Positions 22,456-35,282 of a stretch of DNA of 64,000 nucleotides are shown in pieces. The notes under the pieces were generated by a model. The model did no database searches. It was not told the origin of the DNA and was given only the letters and a program-made list of their open reading frames with translations. The stretch is taken from positions 18,850,501-18,914,500 of the forward strand of contig NC_088311.1 in assembly GCF_910592395.1 (NCBI RefSeq). Direction: 5' to 3'. Position 1 is the first letter of the stretch; each line of letters starts with the position of its first letter. A program made the position numbers and the translations under genes. This stretch comes from Lineus longissimus (taxonomy: Eukaryota; Nemertea; Pilidiophora; Heteronemertea; Lineidae).

Positions 22456-24672
22456 GTCTGACAGATACGGTAGAGCAACAGTTATCGTCATTTTATACAA
22501 GATGATATCACGAATTTCTGTTTTTCAGTTCTTTACGTAATCAATAGATATGTGATGCCCTAATTCATTTGCAAGATTTGTTGACAAAGTTTCCATTTTG
22601 TGTGTTGTTTGAGAAATTCTTATTATTATCTCCGATTTAAACAACAGTCTATCGCTAAGATTGTTATTCTGCCCATGTGCTGTTACCATGATGCTTACCT
22701 GTTTAAGTGTAACTGAAGATAACTCATTTCATTATTGTCTATTATATATATATAGAAGTTCTTGGTTTATGAGACAAGCGTATCTGGGCCAGGTTAGAAC
22801 GCAATATCTCAGCTGGTCTATTTGAAATGAAAGTTCTCTTCAAGATGGTCGTCTTTAAACGGGATCAACTGAAAACCTATGTGGTGGTGGGCGCATTTCT
22901 AGGGCTCTGTTGCTGGGTAGCTGTTCTGCAAACGCGATATGACAGCAGGATAAAGGTAAGATCGATTATTGATTACCTCAAAGTAAATAATATTGGAGAA
23001 GCCTTCTCAGGCAACTTGGCGATATCCATGACTGTGTCTGTTTATCAACTAGCTGCATGTTCCTGGTATCAGGAATTATGCTTGCGGCCGCTCTGCGATA
23101 CAGTTTATCAGTTCACATTTGTCCTATTTTCCTCGGTTCTTTTTTTACGGTAAAACCTGTCAAACGATATCGACTTCGATAGTTTAACCCAGGAGCTGTT
23201 GATACATGTCCAAGTCTGCCGTCATAAATGCCAACAACAGTGCTGTTTAAGTCGTGGTTCAACATTTCGGATATTTTCACGAGCGTACAAACCGTTCGCA
23301 AGGAGGGATGTTTTTAATGTACGTGTACGCTTACGCTTTTCAGAAAATCGAAAATGCCGACCAACAGTCTATCTTCGTTTTGCGCCTCGGTATCGTGCCA
23401 AGCTCTCCACTAACGAATACGTGTAATTTATTTATAAAGAACTGTATATTTTGTCTGAAGGCAAATGTCGGTAAATTCCGTGAAAATGTCAACAATGTTG
23501 AACGACCCCGCCCTAATTAAGAAAACCTGTCCCGAAACGCTTATGAAATGGCATGGGAAGCTTTGAAAGACGCGGTGAATTAATGATCTGAAAGGTTTTG
23601 ACGTCACCAGACGTTGGCACAGTACTCAACCTTGTATTTATACCATAAATAACATCATCATTCACTAGCATTTTAAGATGTATCGTTTTAACCAATCTAA
23701 AACAGGCATTCAACTACTGCCTGGTGTAGAAAGTTCCCTGTGGTCTTCTAACATGCCATTGAAGTCGTCACTGGACCAGGTCTGCGTCGTGCCAGGACCG
23801 CTTTATAAAAGGAAAACTTGGGCAAAATCATTTTAAAATGGCCCTGCTTTCTCCTTTTTTAAAAATTTCTGGACAGGTATCTTTAGGCAAAGTCCTTCCC
23901 AGTGAACGACTCGACTGTACAGCCCAATCGCTGAATACGGCCGTTACCAAATTATTTCTGAATGACCAACTCAAAGTCTACTACGTTTCTTTACTGAATT
24001 ATTTAAGCAACTTGAAGAAGAGGGAAGTGTTCGGGTGAAACGTAGTGCCGGATCCTCTGGTCAAAATGCAGCTGGTAGGTACCCGATCCAATGGTATCGG
24101 ATTTTCTAAAATTAGTGATAGTATAGTCTGATTGAGATGTCCATACATTTATATCTGCCATGTACAATTTGTAGCTAATCAATTATATACTGCATTCTGG
24201 TTGAAATATCATAATGTGTCCGGTATAATGGTATCATGATGGAAGATGGGATGAAATTAGAATGATTGATATATATCTTTTTACTATAGTTTATACATCA
24301 GATACCCAGTTGTAAGGTCATAGAGGTATGACTTGCCCAGAGATATATCTCCTCCCACCCTTTTATATATTACATGTCAAAGTCAGGATTACCAACAAAT
24401 GAGGCATTGATAAAAACTTTGCAACTGCCAGTCACCTTCTTCTGCGTCTGTAAGAATGACGCTATTCATCCTATTGGGGTCAACAAGCCATATTTCATTC
24501 CACTCTGACTTTACAATGCAAGGCTATAGTCAGTTACATTGTTTATGTTAATGCACTAAATCACGACTGTGTCCATGATTGTGTTCATTTCCGTCTTGAA
24601 CAATCAAGGGTCACCAGTGACTTTGCCCTTTAACGCTATCATCTCCATTGAAGTGGTCTGATTATGATCTTC

Positions 24673-26844
24673 TTAGGACCCTTCGTGCCCTAGGTGCCAT
24701 GGGGCGTTCCCCAGGGTCCTCCACTCAAGTCTGTTGGCTGCTCGCTGTCTGGCTGCCTCCCACGTTAGGCCCTTCTCTTGAAGTTCCTTTGCCATGGAAC
24801 GCCGCCAGGTCTCTCTTGGTCTGCCTCTATTCCGTCTCCCCTGTGGTGTCCATGTGAGTGCTCTCCTTGGCAATGCGTTTGCAGGCATTCGGAGCACATG
24901 GCCCAACCATTGCCATCTTCGTTCCTTCACCAATTCTGATATGGGCTTCAGGTTAGCGTCTCTCAGTAGGTCTTCGTTACTGATTGTCCTTGGCCAGTAG
25001 ATGCCTCGGATTCTCCTCAGGCACTTCGTTTGGAAAGTGTCCAGTTTCTTGTTGATCTTCTTGGTCATCTTCCATGATTCGCATGCATAGAGCAGTACAC
25101 TCAGTACATTGCTTTTGTAGATCCTGTACTTGGTAATCCGGCTGAGCTTCTTTGCCTTCCAAATTGTCCACAACATCCCAAACGCTTGGCGGGCCTTGGT
25201 GATGCGTGCATCGACGTCGGCTTCGCTATCTCCATTCGAGGCCATCTTGCTGCCGAGGTATACGAAGTCGTTCACCTCATCGATTTGTTTGTCGTAGACA
25301 GTGATTGCGTTGTTGTTTGCTGTGTTCTGTTTCATCAACTTGGTTTTAGGTACGTTGATCTTGAGTCCAATTTTCCCAGTGATTGGGGTCAATGTATTTC
25401 CCTTCTCCTGGGAGTCATTGTGCCTGCTGGATAGAAGTGCCACGTCATCAGCAAAATCCAGGTCCTCTAGGAGTGTCATAAGGGTCCATTGGATTCCTGT
25501 TTTGTGTCCCTCTGTGGTCTCTCTCATCAGCCAGTCCATCACCAGTATGAAGAGGAGGGGTGAGAGGATGCAACCCTGTTTGACTCCTGTGTGTACTGGA
25601 AAGCTGTCTGTCATCTGGCTTCCACATACGACTTGGCACTCGAAGTCTTCATATAGCATCTGAATCACCCTGACAATCTTCTCTGGGAACCCATAATTTC
25701 TTAGTACCATCCAGAGTGTTTCTCTGTGTATACTGTCAAAGGCATTTTCGAAATCTATGAACAGTACGTACATGCTGGCATTCCACTCAACTGATTGTTC
25801 CAAGATCTGCCTCAGGACGAAGATTTGGTCAGCGCATGATTTCCCTTTCCTGAAACCGGCTTGCTCTTGGCGGAGTTTTCCCTCGACTGCTGTGGCTATC
25901 CGATTGAGGATGATGCGGCAGAATACCTTGCAGGTTAGGGGGAGCAGGGTTATTCCTCTCCAGTTTCCACAGTTTCCAAGGTCGCCCTTTTTCGGTAGCT
26001 TGATGATGATGCCCGTCTTCCATTCTTCAGGCTGCTCCTCTGTTTCCCAGATTCGTTTGAGAACTTGGTGTAGCCATATTGGGGTCTCTTTGTCATCTGC
26101 CTTCAGCATTTCAGCGCTCACTTCGTCGTGGCCTGGTGCCTTTCCGTTGTTCAATTTCTTGATCGCTGCTTTTACTTCGTCAACTGATATGGGGCCAGTG
26201 TTGATGTCCATTCTTTCACTCGCTTCTGGTATTACAGCTGGTTCTGTTGGTGGGGGTCTGTTCAGGATTTCAGCAAAGTGTTCTCTCCAACGCTCCGTCT
26301 TTTCTTTTTCGCCGGAGATGTATGAGCCATTCTTGTCCTTCACCGGGGTGTCTTGGCTTGGTCCTGTGTTTCCTCTCATTTTCTTTGTTGCCTTGTACAG
26401 TGTTGCCATGTCCTTCCTCCTGGCTGCATTCTCGGCATCTGTGGCAAGGTTGTCGAAGTATTGGCGCTTGTCTTTTCGGCAGCTCTTCTTGACTTCCTTG
26501 TCCTTCTGGAAGTACTCAGCTTTTCGGCGTTCCTGTAGACGTGGTGACTTGGTGCTCAGTAGATTCTTCTTGATAGCTTTTCTTTCGTCAATCTTGGTCC
26601 ATGATGCGGCGCTGATCCACTCTTCCTTTTTGGTCTTTCGGAAGCCGAGGATTTGTTTTCCTGTTTCTTGCATGGCCTCATTGAAAGCATGAATGGACAT
26701 CTCTTGTTCGTCCTGTAGTTGCTGGAATCTGTTTCTGAGGGTGATGTTGAAGGTCCTCTTGATCTCTGGGTCTTGCAAATTGTCGATGTCAAAGTGGTTC
26801 TTCCGGGTGCTTCCGTTACTTGCTTTCTTCAGCTTGAGGGACAA
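24673..26844 (-). CDS. LINE reverse transcriptase region
   Basis: A 723-codon frame from the first Met. It contains the RT core: NGKAPGHDE, LPKKGDLGNCGNWRGIT, QAGFRKGKSC, the FIDFENAFDS catalytic Asp, TGVKQGC and the FADD box with both Asp, then a C-terminal part with WLGHVLRM and RGRPRETWRR as in RTE-type elements. The frame is open upstream of the Met and includes the final endonuclease motif GSDHH, showing it was once fused to the endonuclease; a single-base loss near 26930 separates them. It is transposable-element coding sequence, not a host gene. Confidence 0.85.
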   Translation of the reverse strand: MSLKLKKASNGSTRKNHFDIDNLQDPEIKRTFNITLRNRFQQLQDEQEMSIHAFNEAMQETGKQILGFRKTKKEEWISAASWTKIDERKAIKKNLLSTKSPRLQERRKAEYFQKDKEVKKSCRKDKRQYFDNLATDAENAARRKDMATLYKATKKMRGNTGPSQDTPVKDKNGSYISGEKEKTERWREHFAEILNRPPPTEPAVIPEASERMDINTGPISVDEVKAAIKKLNNGKAPGHDEVSAEMLKADDKETPIWLHQVLKRIWETEEQPEEWKTGIIIKLPKKGDLGNCGNWRGITLLPLTCKVFCRIILNRIATAVEGKLRQEQAGFRKGKSCADQIFVLRQILEQSVEWNASMYVLFIDFENAFDSIHRETLWMVLRNYGFPEKIVRVIQMLYEDFECQVVCGSQMTDSFPVHTGVKQGCILSPLLFILVMDWLMRETTEGHKTGIQWTLMTLLEDLDFADDVALLSSRHNDSQEKGNTLTPITGKIGLKINVPKTKLMKQNTANNNAITVYDKQIDEVNDFVYLGSKMASNGDSEADVDARITKARQAFGMLWTIWKAKKLSRITKYRIYKSNVLSVLLYACESWKMTKKINKKLDTFQTKCLRRIRGIYWPRTISNEDLLRDANLKPISELVKERRWQWLGHVLRMPANALPRRALTWTPQGRRNRGRPRETWRRSMAKELQEKGLTWEAARQRAANRLEWRTLGNAPWHLGHEGS

Positions 26845-26873
26845 CTTTGCTACCAGCAGGTGGTGGTCGCTCC

Positions 26874-27656
26874 CTACGTCTGCAAGGCGTTTGACTCTGA
26901 CATCTTGCAGTGATCTCTTCCACTTGTAATGTTGTTGATGACGATGTGGTCGATCTGGCTCTGTGTCTTCCCATCGGGTGACCTCCAGGTCAGTTTATGG
27001 ATCCTCTTATGTTCGAAGAGTCTTCCACCCACTGTTAGTCGATTTGCACCACAGAGGTCGCTGAGCCGGCTTCCATTATCATTCATCGTTCCCATTCCAT
27101 GCTTGCCCATGTTGCTCTCGCGGCCCGCATTATCGCTGCCCAGCCTGGCGTTGAAATATCCTAGCAAGAGTAAGACGTCGTGGTTTGGGATCCTGTCGAT
27201 GGTGGACTGGAGGCTGTCATAGAAGTCATCTTTATCTGCATCGTCGGCTACTTCTGTTGGTGCGTAGTTGACTAGTACTGATAGTTTGACATATCTAGAG
27301 TTGAGCCTGGCATACAAAAGTCTCTCACTCACTGGTTTCCACTCCAAGAGCGCTCGTGTAGCCTCCTTAGTCATGGCAAGCGCCACACCCCCCTGGTGAA
27401 CATCATCATTCCTTCCTGACCAGATGATGGTGTCTCCTGTGGCTAGCTGTCTTTTCCCCGATCCTACCCAACGTGCTTCCTGAATTCCGAGTAGGCTTAG
27501 TTTATAGTTTTTCATTTCTCTGATTGTTTGCTTTAGTTTCCCTGTCTGGAACAAAGTTCTTACATTCCAGCTCCCAATTCTGTTTATATGCTTTGGTGAC
27601 AGGAGGTCGGCTGTCGGGCTGGAGGTTTCCGGTTGGCTTTGGCCTCCATCCTTCAT
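26874..27656 (-). pseudogene. LINE apurinic-type endonuclease region, frameshifted
   Basis: 260 codons with the EEP endonuclease series: GSWNVRTL, GIQEARW (Glu present), NYAPTE, LGYFNARLG, IDHIVI. The box usually reads GDFN, so a catalytic Asp is replaced by Tyr. The frame is lost at INNIT; shifting one base continues as YKWKRSLQDVRVKRLADVGS in the RT frame. Both lesions indicate an inactive copy. Confidence 0.8.
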
Positions 27657-29235
27657 ATGTCCAGTATTCTGGCGTCCTTCTCTCCTACCACCCTGTCTTG
27701 AGTAGTTTTTCCTGGTTTCTGATTATGATACAGGATGGCAGTTCGTCTTTAAACAGTTAAATAATGCAAACATCCTGCTCGGTTTTCCATTTTTGAATTT
27801 CCGTTTTCGGACAAGATATGTGATCAATATCTTATCTTATCGTGCAGGTGGCGCTACGTACATTCGCTGGGGCCGTACGGTTTGTCCAACTGATGCAGAA
27901 TTAGTATATGCAGGTAATTATGACTGACAGTCCTACGAGACGTCTTACATATTCATGTAATAGCCTGACATGTTGGTCCCTGATGCTATTTTAGTCCCGT
28001 GTAAAATGTACATGGCTACCCACAACCCAAACATCCTGGTGCCAAGTTTTGAAACTAATTTTAACTGGCTTTCAACGTTGGGCTAACTTTGACGCCCTAC
28101 ATGCGCTCCATGCAGTTACCAGAAGCGATACCTTGTCCACAAAAATATTTTGGGAAAAAGACAATTCTGAATTGTGGGCAAATAGCAGCGTCACAGCACA
28201 GCCACGTTATATTCGCATATGTGATGAAACTATCACGGTCGTTGTCAGCTTTTATAGCAGTTTACCGTGTTGTTGTCAAATGAGTTGGCCTCTCCTTAAA
28301 TCTTCCCTTTTTCCATCAGGTTACGGAGGGGCTGAGCACTATAACCATGAAGGTGGCTCTGCCGAGTATATCTGTGTATCCAACAAACCAGAATACGCCT
28401 CGAAGACGGCTGCAGGGGAAGACAACCGGGCATGGCTGCACGGCGTAGAACTCCAATTATCCGGCAGGAACTCTTTCAGCACTGCCAACGCTGATCCGAA
28501 TGGGCTCGATGATTCCGATATCCGATGTGCAGTATGCAGGAATAGGGTTCGCTCTAGCATGGTATTTATGTAACCTCTTCCAGCGTTGTGGGTAGTGTTG
28601 ATATAAATACAGAAAATACTAGCCGAAAAACCAAAACGTAAAAGCGTTTACCCTCAGTAACTATGTACATGTAGTATAAAATGTATCAGGAAAAAGGTAT
28701 ATTTTGCATACATAGTCATTACCTCTACGTGTCTGCTCACAGCACTGTTTTATTTCAGGCCAGTATTGATTATACGGTCTATTGTCTCCTTAAAAACCCC
28801 GCTCTCGCCTCAGCTAATATTTTCATTATTCTACTGTCATATCAATGTGTTATCAGGGCAAACCTTGATATCATCGACCCCCACGAAAAAGCTTCCATGG
28901 GATCGTTAGGCCTAAACTGACAAGGGCAATTAAACGGTAATGAATAGTCATATAAAACAAAGCCGTCAAAGGTTTAATACAGTGTATGTAACCATAGCTG
29001 ACATAGCGTGTGAATCTCGATGTCCTTGAAAAATACTTGGTAAAGAAATAAAAGGAACTGGCAATAGCCTGCATGTCAATAATCACATCATTCTTGACCT
29101 GTAAGTATTCATGAAGCTGAAAAAAACAGCCCTAGCTAATAGCGTCATCTTGGAACCACCAAGGTTTTTACCTCTCATCGATTTCAAACTATATCATCAC
29201 TGTTCATTGAAAGGAGTATGAAAATATGAGAATCA

Positions 29236-29408
29236 GATTGATATAGCGTGTAATCTCATCGTTCTTGAAAATTATCTCATAATCAAACGGAACAAACTGC
29301 CAATAGCTTGTATAGCGTGAAATCCCATTCTAGAATATTATCTAATAATCTAATGAACAAACCGCCAATAGCTTGTATAGCTTTTATTCTCGTCCTTGAA
29401 CATCATCA
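29236..29408. repeat. minisatellite remnant, about three units (E1-A' spacer)
   Basis: Same unit family as 5825-6400, directly after the deletion-shortened 3' end of E1 and before the second 24-kb block. Confidence 0.75.
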
Positions 29409-30212
29409 TTTTTTTAAACAGCAATAGCTTGCTAACATAGCATGTAAGTGTCGTCTTTCGTGAACATTATTAACAGATATATTGTAGTCAAATAAAGCAA
29501 ATAAGCCCTAGTGGCTTGTATAGCAAGTAAACGTCGCCGTTCTTTTGTTTATTGCTGTTGACTCTTGTGGCGAATGCACGCACATTCGGAAGGCGTAGTG
29601 AGGAATCGTCTCAAAGGAGATTGTCAAACTTGATGCTTGGAGGGTGATGTGATTTCAAACCAGTCCTGACGATACAATTGTCGGGAAGGAAGTGTATCAC
29701 GGTGACCAAGTGCAGACTTATCTCTTATTGCTGTAAATTAGTCAATATATTTTCACATATACCATCTGAAATGTCATCTAAACGAATACCTCCCAAGCTC
29801 TGTATTTCATTTTATTTAAATTCTAATCGATGGAAATGGAATATCTGACAAATTGTTCACATCCACTTGCCCATGGTCAAACAGCTCAAATACTTTAAGG
29901 GCTGTTGATTTGATATACTGGTATACTCTTACTGAATATAAAACTTATTTACTCACAACAGTAAGTCATTAAATATCTTTTTGACTTTTCAATTGCTAGT
30001 CTGTGCAAACAAAAGTTGGAAGAATTTTAGTCAGTTTGGAGGCCTTTAAAAGTTTTAGGAACATGAAGAGTACATGCAGTGCTGTACGACATGTACCATG
30101 CAGTTACGTGTCATGCCAAAACTGACAGTTTTTAGTAGCCTAACTTGGATCAGTGTCTGGGGTTACTTAATGGACCGGTTATCCTGATTTTAAAACAGGG
30201 AGAGTAAAAAAT

Positions 30213-30281
30213 ATGGCGTTTTCTTTAAAATTGGTGGTTTTAGTGATGTTTTTATGTACACTAGCAAAAACTCAACTCGGA
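30213..30281 (+). CDS. alternative signal-peptide first exon of gene A'
   Basis: Identical to 755-823, including the phase-0 end and GTAAGA donor. TATAAAA lies at 29937-29943. Confidence 0.5.
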
Positions 30282-30672
30282 GTAAGACTGACTGTTATGG
30301 TAGAGCAACATTTATCGTCATTTTATACAAGATGATATCACGAATTTCTGTTGTTCAGTTCTTTACCTAATCAATAGATATGTGATACCCTAATTCATTT
30401 GCAAGATTTGTTGACAAAGTTTCCATTTTGTGTGTTGTTTGAGAAATACTTATTCTAATCTCCGATTTAAACAAGAGTCTATCGCTAAGATTGTTATTCT
30501 GCCCATGTGCTGTTACCATGATGGTTACCTTTTTAAGTATAACCGACAATAACTAATTTCATTAGTGTCGATTATATATATAGAAGTTCTTGGTTTATGA
30601 GACAAGCGTATCTGGGCCAGGTTAGAACGCAATATCTCAGCTGGTCTATTTGAAATCAAAGTTCTCTTCAAG

Positions 30673-33600
30673 ATGGTCGTCTTTAAACGGGATCAACTGA
30701 AAACCTATCTGGTGGTGGGCGCCTTTCTAGGCCTCTGTTGCTGGGTAGCTGTTCTGCAAACGAGATATGAAAGCAGGATAAAGGTAAGATCGATTATTGA
30801 TTACTTCAAAGTAAATATATTGGAGAAGCCTTCTCAGGCAACTTGGCGATATCCATGACTGTGTCTGTTGATCAACTAGCTGCATGTTCCTGGTATCAGG
30901 AATTATGCTTGCGGCCGCACTGCGATACAGTTTATCAGTTCACATTTGTCCTATTTTCCTGGGTTCTTTTTTACGGTAAACCTGTCAAACGATAACGATT
31001 TCGTAAGTTTAACCCAGGAGCTGTTGATACATGTCCAAGTCTGCCGTCATAAATGTCAACAACAGTGCTGTTTAAGTCGTGGTTCAACATTTCGAATATT
31101 TTCACGAGCTTACAAACCGTTCGCAAGGAGGGATGTTTTTAATGTACGTGTACGCTTACGCTTTTCAGAAAATCAAAAATGCCGATCAACAGTCTATCTT
31201 CGTTTTGCGCCTCGGTATCGTGCCAAGCTCTCCACTAACGAATACGTGTAATTTATTTATAATGTACTGTATGTTTCGTCTGAAGGCAAATGTCGGTAAA
31301 TTCCGTGAAAATGTCAACAATGTTGAACGACCCCGCCCTAATTAAGAAAACCAGTCCCGAAACGCTAATGAAATGGCATGGGAAGCTTTGAAAGACGCGG
31401 TATATTAATGATCCGAAAGGTTTTGACGTCACCAGACGTTGGCACAATACTCAACCTTCTTTTTATACCATAAATAACATCACCATTCACTAGCATATAA
31501 GATGTATCCTTTTAACCAATCTAAAACAGGCATTCAACCACTGTCTGGTGTAGAAAGTTCCCTGTGGGTTTTTTTACATGCCATTGAAGTCGTCACTGGA
31601 CCAGGTCTGCGTCGTGCCAGGACCGCTTTAAAAAATGAAAACTTGGGCAAAATTCTTTTAAATTGGCCCTATTTTCTCCTTCTTTTAAAACATCTGGACA
31701 GGTATCTTTTGGCATTGTCCTTCCCAGTGAACGACTCGACTGTACAGCCCAATCGCTGAATACGGCCGTTACCAAATTACTTCTGAATGACCAACTCAAT
31801 GTTTACTACGTTTCTTTACTGAATCATTTAAGCAACTTGAAGAAGAGGGAAGTGTTCGGGTAAAACGTAGTGCCGGATCCTCTGGTCAAAATGCAGCTGG
31901 TAGGTACCCGATCCAATGATTTCGGATTTTCTAATATTAGTGATAGTATAGTCTGATTGAGATGTCCATACATTTATATCTTCCATGTACAATTTGTAGC
32001 TAATCAATTATATACTGCATTCTGGTTAAAATATCATAATGTGTCCGGTATAATGGATGATAGAAGATGGGAAGAAATTAGAATGATTGTTATATTTTGT
32101 TACTATGGTTTATACACCAGATACCCAGTTGTAACGTCATGGAGGTATGACTTGCCCAGAGATATATCTCCTCCCACCCTTTTACATGTCAAAGTCAGGA
32201 TTACCAACAAATGAGGCATTGATAAAAACTTTAGTTTCCGCATCGCTTACGATAACGATTACGATTACGATTTCAAAGTCGTAATCGTAATACTCTCAAA
32301 ACCGGCATGAACCAGAAATTTTGTTACAACTCCCAGTCACCTTTTTCTGCGTCTGTAAGAATGACGCTATTCATCCTATTGGGGTCAACAAGCCATATTT
32401 CATTCCACTCTGACTTAACAATGCAAGGCTATAGTCAGTTACATTGTTATGTTAATGCACTAAATCACGACTGTGTCCATGATTGCGTTCATTTCCGTCT
32501 TGAACAATCAAGGGTCGCCAGTGACTTTGCCCTATAACCCTTGCCTATAATCTCCATTGAAGTGGTCTGATTATGATACAGGATGGCAATTCGTCTTTAA
32601 ACACTTAATATTGCAAACATCCTGATCGGTTTTCCATTTCTGAATTTCCGTTTTCGGGCAAGATATGTAATCAATATCTTATCTTATCGTGCAGGTGGCG
32701 CTACGTACATTCGCTGGGGTCGTACGGTTTGTCCAGCTGATGCAGAATTAGTATATGCAGGTAATTATGACTGACAGTCCTACGAGACGTCTCACATATT
32801 CATGTAATAGTCTGACATGTTGGTCCCTGATGCTATTTTAGTCCCGCGTAAAATGTACATGGCTGCCCACAACCCAAACATCCTGGTGCCAAGTTTTGAA
32901 ACTAATTTTAACTGGCTTTCAACGTTGGGCTAACTTTGACGCCCTTCATGCGCTCCATGCAGTCACAAGAAGGGATACCTTGTCCACAAAAATATTTTGG
33001 GAAAAAGACAATTCTGAATTGTGGGCAAATAGCGGCGTCACAGCACAGCCACGTTATATTCGCATTTGGGGCTGAAATTGTCACGGTCGTTGTCAGCTTT
33101 TATAAAAGTTTACCGTGTTGTTGTGAAATGAGTTGGCCTCTCCTTCAATCTTTCCTTTTCCCACCAGGTTACGGAGGGGCTCAGCACTATACACATGTAG
33201 GTGGCTCTGCTGAGTATATCTGTGTATCCGACAAACCAGAATACGCCTCGAAGACGTCTGCAAAGGAAGAGGACCGGGCATGGCTGTACGGTGTAGAACT
33301 CCAATTACCCGGCACGATCTTATTTAGCACTGCCAACGCTGATCCGAATGGGCTATATAATTCCGATATCCGATGTGCAGTATGCAGGAATAGGGTTCGC
33401 TCTAGCATGGTATGTATATAACCTCTTCCAGCGTTGTGGGTAGTATTAATATAAAGACAGAAATACTAGCAGTAAAAGCAAAACGTAAAAGCGTTTACTC
33501 GTAGTAACTATGTAGTAAATGTATCAGGAAAAAGGTATATTTTGCATACATAGTCATTACCTCTCCGTGTCTGCTCACAGCACTGTTTTATTTCAGGCCA

Positions 33601-34127
33601 GTTTTTATTATACAGCGATACGAGCCAGGTCACGAAATCACGACCTTCCGATCACGTTGCGATTACGGACGCTTTTCGACTGTACCACCAAGCTCCTAAA
33701 ACATGATATTGTATGAACAGCCTATGTTTCACCAAGGATCTCAGAGCGTGCCGCTGAAATATCACTAGTGACACTAGAAATTGCTCTCAACGTAAATATC
33801 CCAAGACAATCGTCCCCTCCGGCCTTGGCTATGAAGTAAAGTTTTCTCCTTTTTCTGCTCCTCTTTTAGGTGATGATTCCAGGAACGAAGTCATGCCCAA
33901 GTAACTGGCAGAAGGAGTACTGGGGCTACCTGATGACGGGACATTACATACACAAGGCTTCCTACAGCTACGCATGCGTGGATGACGCACCAGAAGCTGG
34001 GGGTGAAAATGGCGCCAGACATGATGGCGGAGGACTGATGTACCACGCACAGGGTTTCTGTGGCTCTCTGCCATGCCCTCCGTACGTCCAAGGCTTCGAG
34101 ATGACATGTGTTGTTTGCACAAAATAG
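30673..34127 (+). CDS. gene A': C4-like membrane protein, duplicate of A
   Basis: Exons 30673-30783, 31833-31899, 32695-32760, 33168-33409 and 33870-34127; 247 aa, identical to A. The first acceptor after truncated E1 is exon 2 of this gene. Confidence 0.8.
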
Positions 34128-35282
34128 AGAATTCCAATCGTTCAATCGGCTTGAGACGACACCACCATTTGCTTTTAAAACGTTTTCTATTAACGACGAA
34201 ATTCGTGCTCCTCGAATTATAGGTTTAAGTTGAGGACGGAGCTTTTGATATGTCTTTCTGATTGGATCGAGCTATTCAGAAACAGAAATTATAGTAGGTC
34301 ACCACCTCCTAGATTTTAAGTAAAATATGCCTAAATGTGAAAATCCAGCATCCAGAAAATTCCTGCTAGTTTCAATACAAAACGCATAAACTGCCACCTG
34401 TTATGAACATGATACACTCATTATATGTTGCACTCTTGCAGTCAGTTGCAATCAATGAATCGAGTTGCAGTTCACATTTCTGTCATTATTGCAAGACAAA
34501 GCCATCACACGTTAAGCGATTCATTATCGCAGCTACAGTATTCATTAATGGGTTACAACGAATCGCAAGTGTTTAAATGAGAATAGAAACAAGAAATCCC
34601 CGTGTCTCTCGCTAATCAGCAAATACATAAAGTAGTTGCAATGAATCGCAAATAGAACGCTGACTGAGCGATAGGTTGCAACTCTACTTACTTAGGTGTA
34701 TCTCATTAGATCAAGTGATTTGAAATGATTTTAATAATTTAGGAAACAGTACAAGGCAAATATTACGTTTTTGCCAAATACCACACAGTTTAGAGAATTC
34801 AGACCTAGCCGAATGCACGGTCTGTTGTCTCCTTAAAAACCCCGCTCTCGCCTCAGCTAATATTTTCATTATTCTACTGTCATATCAATGTGTTATCAGG
34901 GCAAATCTTGATATCATCGACCCCCACGAAAAAGCTTCCATGGGATCGTTAGGCCTAAACCGACAAGGGCAATTAAACGGTAATGAATAGTCATATAAAA
35001 CAAAGCCGGCAAAGGTTTAATAAAGTGTATGTAACCATAGCTGACATAGCGTGTAAATCTCGATGTCCTTGAAAAATACTTGGTAGAGAAATAAAAGGAA
35101 CTGGCAATAGCCTGCATGTCAATAATCATATCATTCTTGACCTGTAAGTATTCATGAAGCAGAAAAAAACAGCCCTGGCTAATAGCGTCATCTTTGGACC
35201 ACCAAGGTTTTAACCTCTCATCGATTTTAAACTATATTCACACTGTTGATTTAAAGGAGTATAAAAATATGAGAATCAGATT

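Larger units (their letters stand above)
1..24217 (+). repeat. 24.2-kb segmental duplication, first copy
   Basis: This block (genes A, B, C, D and the 5' half of E1) recurs at 29459-53610 in the same orientation. The coordinate offset is constant at 29458 up to about 18.7 kb, 29460 after a C-run that is two bases longer in the second copy, and 29393 after one 67-bp minisatellite unit that is present here and absent there. I saw no substitution between the copies in the stretches I compared. Identity ends near 24217, where single-base differences and then unrelated or diverged sequence begin, inside intron 2 of gene E. The left edge lies at or beyond the window start. Either a very recent real duplication or an assembly duplication. 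Confidence 0.93.
24669..27717 (-). mobile_element. near full-length RTE-like LINE in intron 2 of E1
   Basis: A 3.05-kb non-LTR retrotransposon on the minus strand with endonuclease and reverse transcriptase in one ancestral frame. It is flanked by a 12-bp direct repeat, TCTGATTATGAT, at 24657-24668 and 27718-27729. The uninterrupted site with one copy of that 12-mer is present in gene E2 near 57768, and in A and B. The clade (RTE or RTE-X) is judged from protein motifs, not a tree. Confidence 0.88.
22845..28561 (+). pseudogene. gene E1: C4-like gene lacking its last exon
   Basis: Exons 1-4 are intact and in frame: 22845-22955, 24008-24074, 27848-27913 and 28320-28561. Intron 2 carries the LINE at 24669-27717. 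Exon 5 is missing: 28775 joins intron-4 sequence directly to spacer that in gene A begins near 5360, a deletion of about 1.2 kb. Without splicing, exon 4 meets a stop after four more codons (MVFM), so the second half of the Cys-rich domain is lost. Exon 4 ends in phase 0, and the next acceptor downstream is exon 2 of A' (31833), also phase 0, so read-through fusion to A' is possible in principle. Possible N-terminal extension from an ATG at 22827. Confidence 0.75.

Noticed and set aside
25757-26692. 311-codon plus-strand frame
   Set aside because: Antisense shadow of the LINE reverse transcriptase, low-complexity Ser/Phe-rich.
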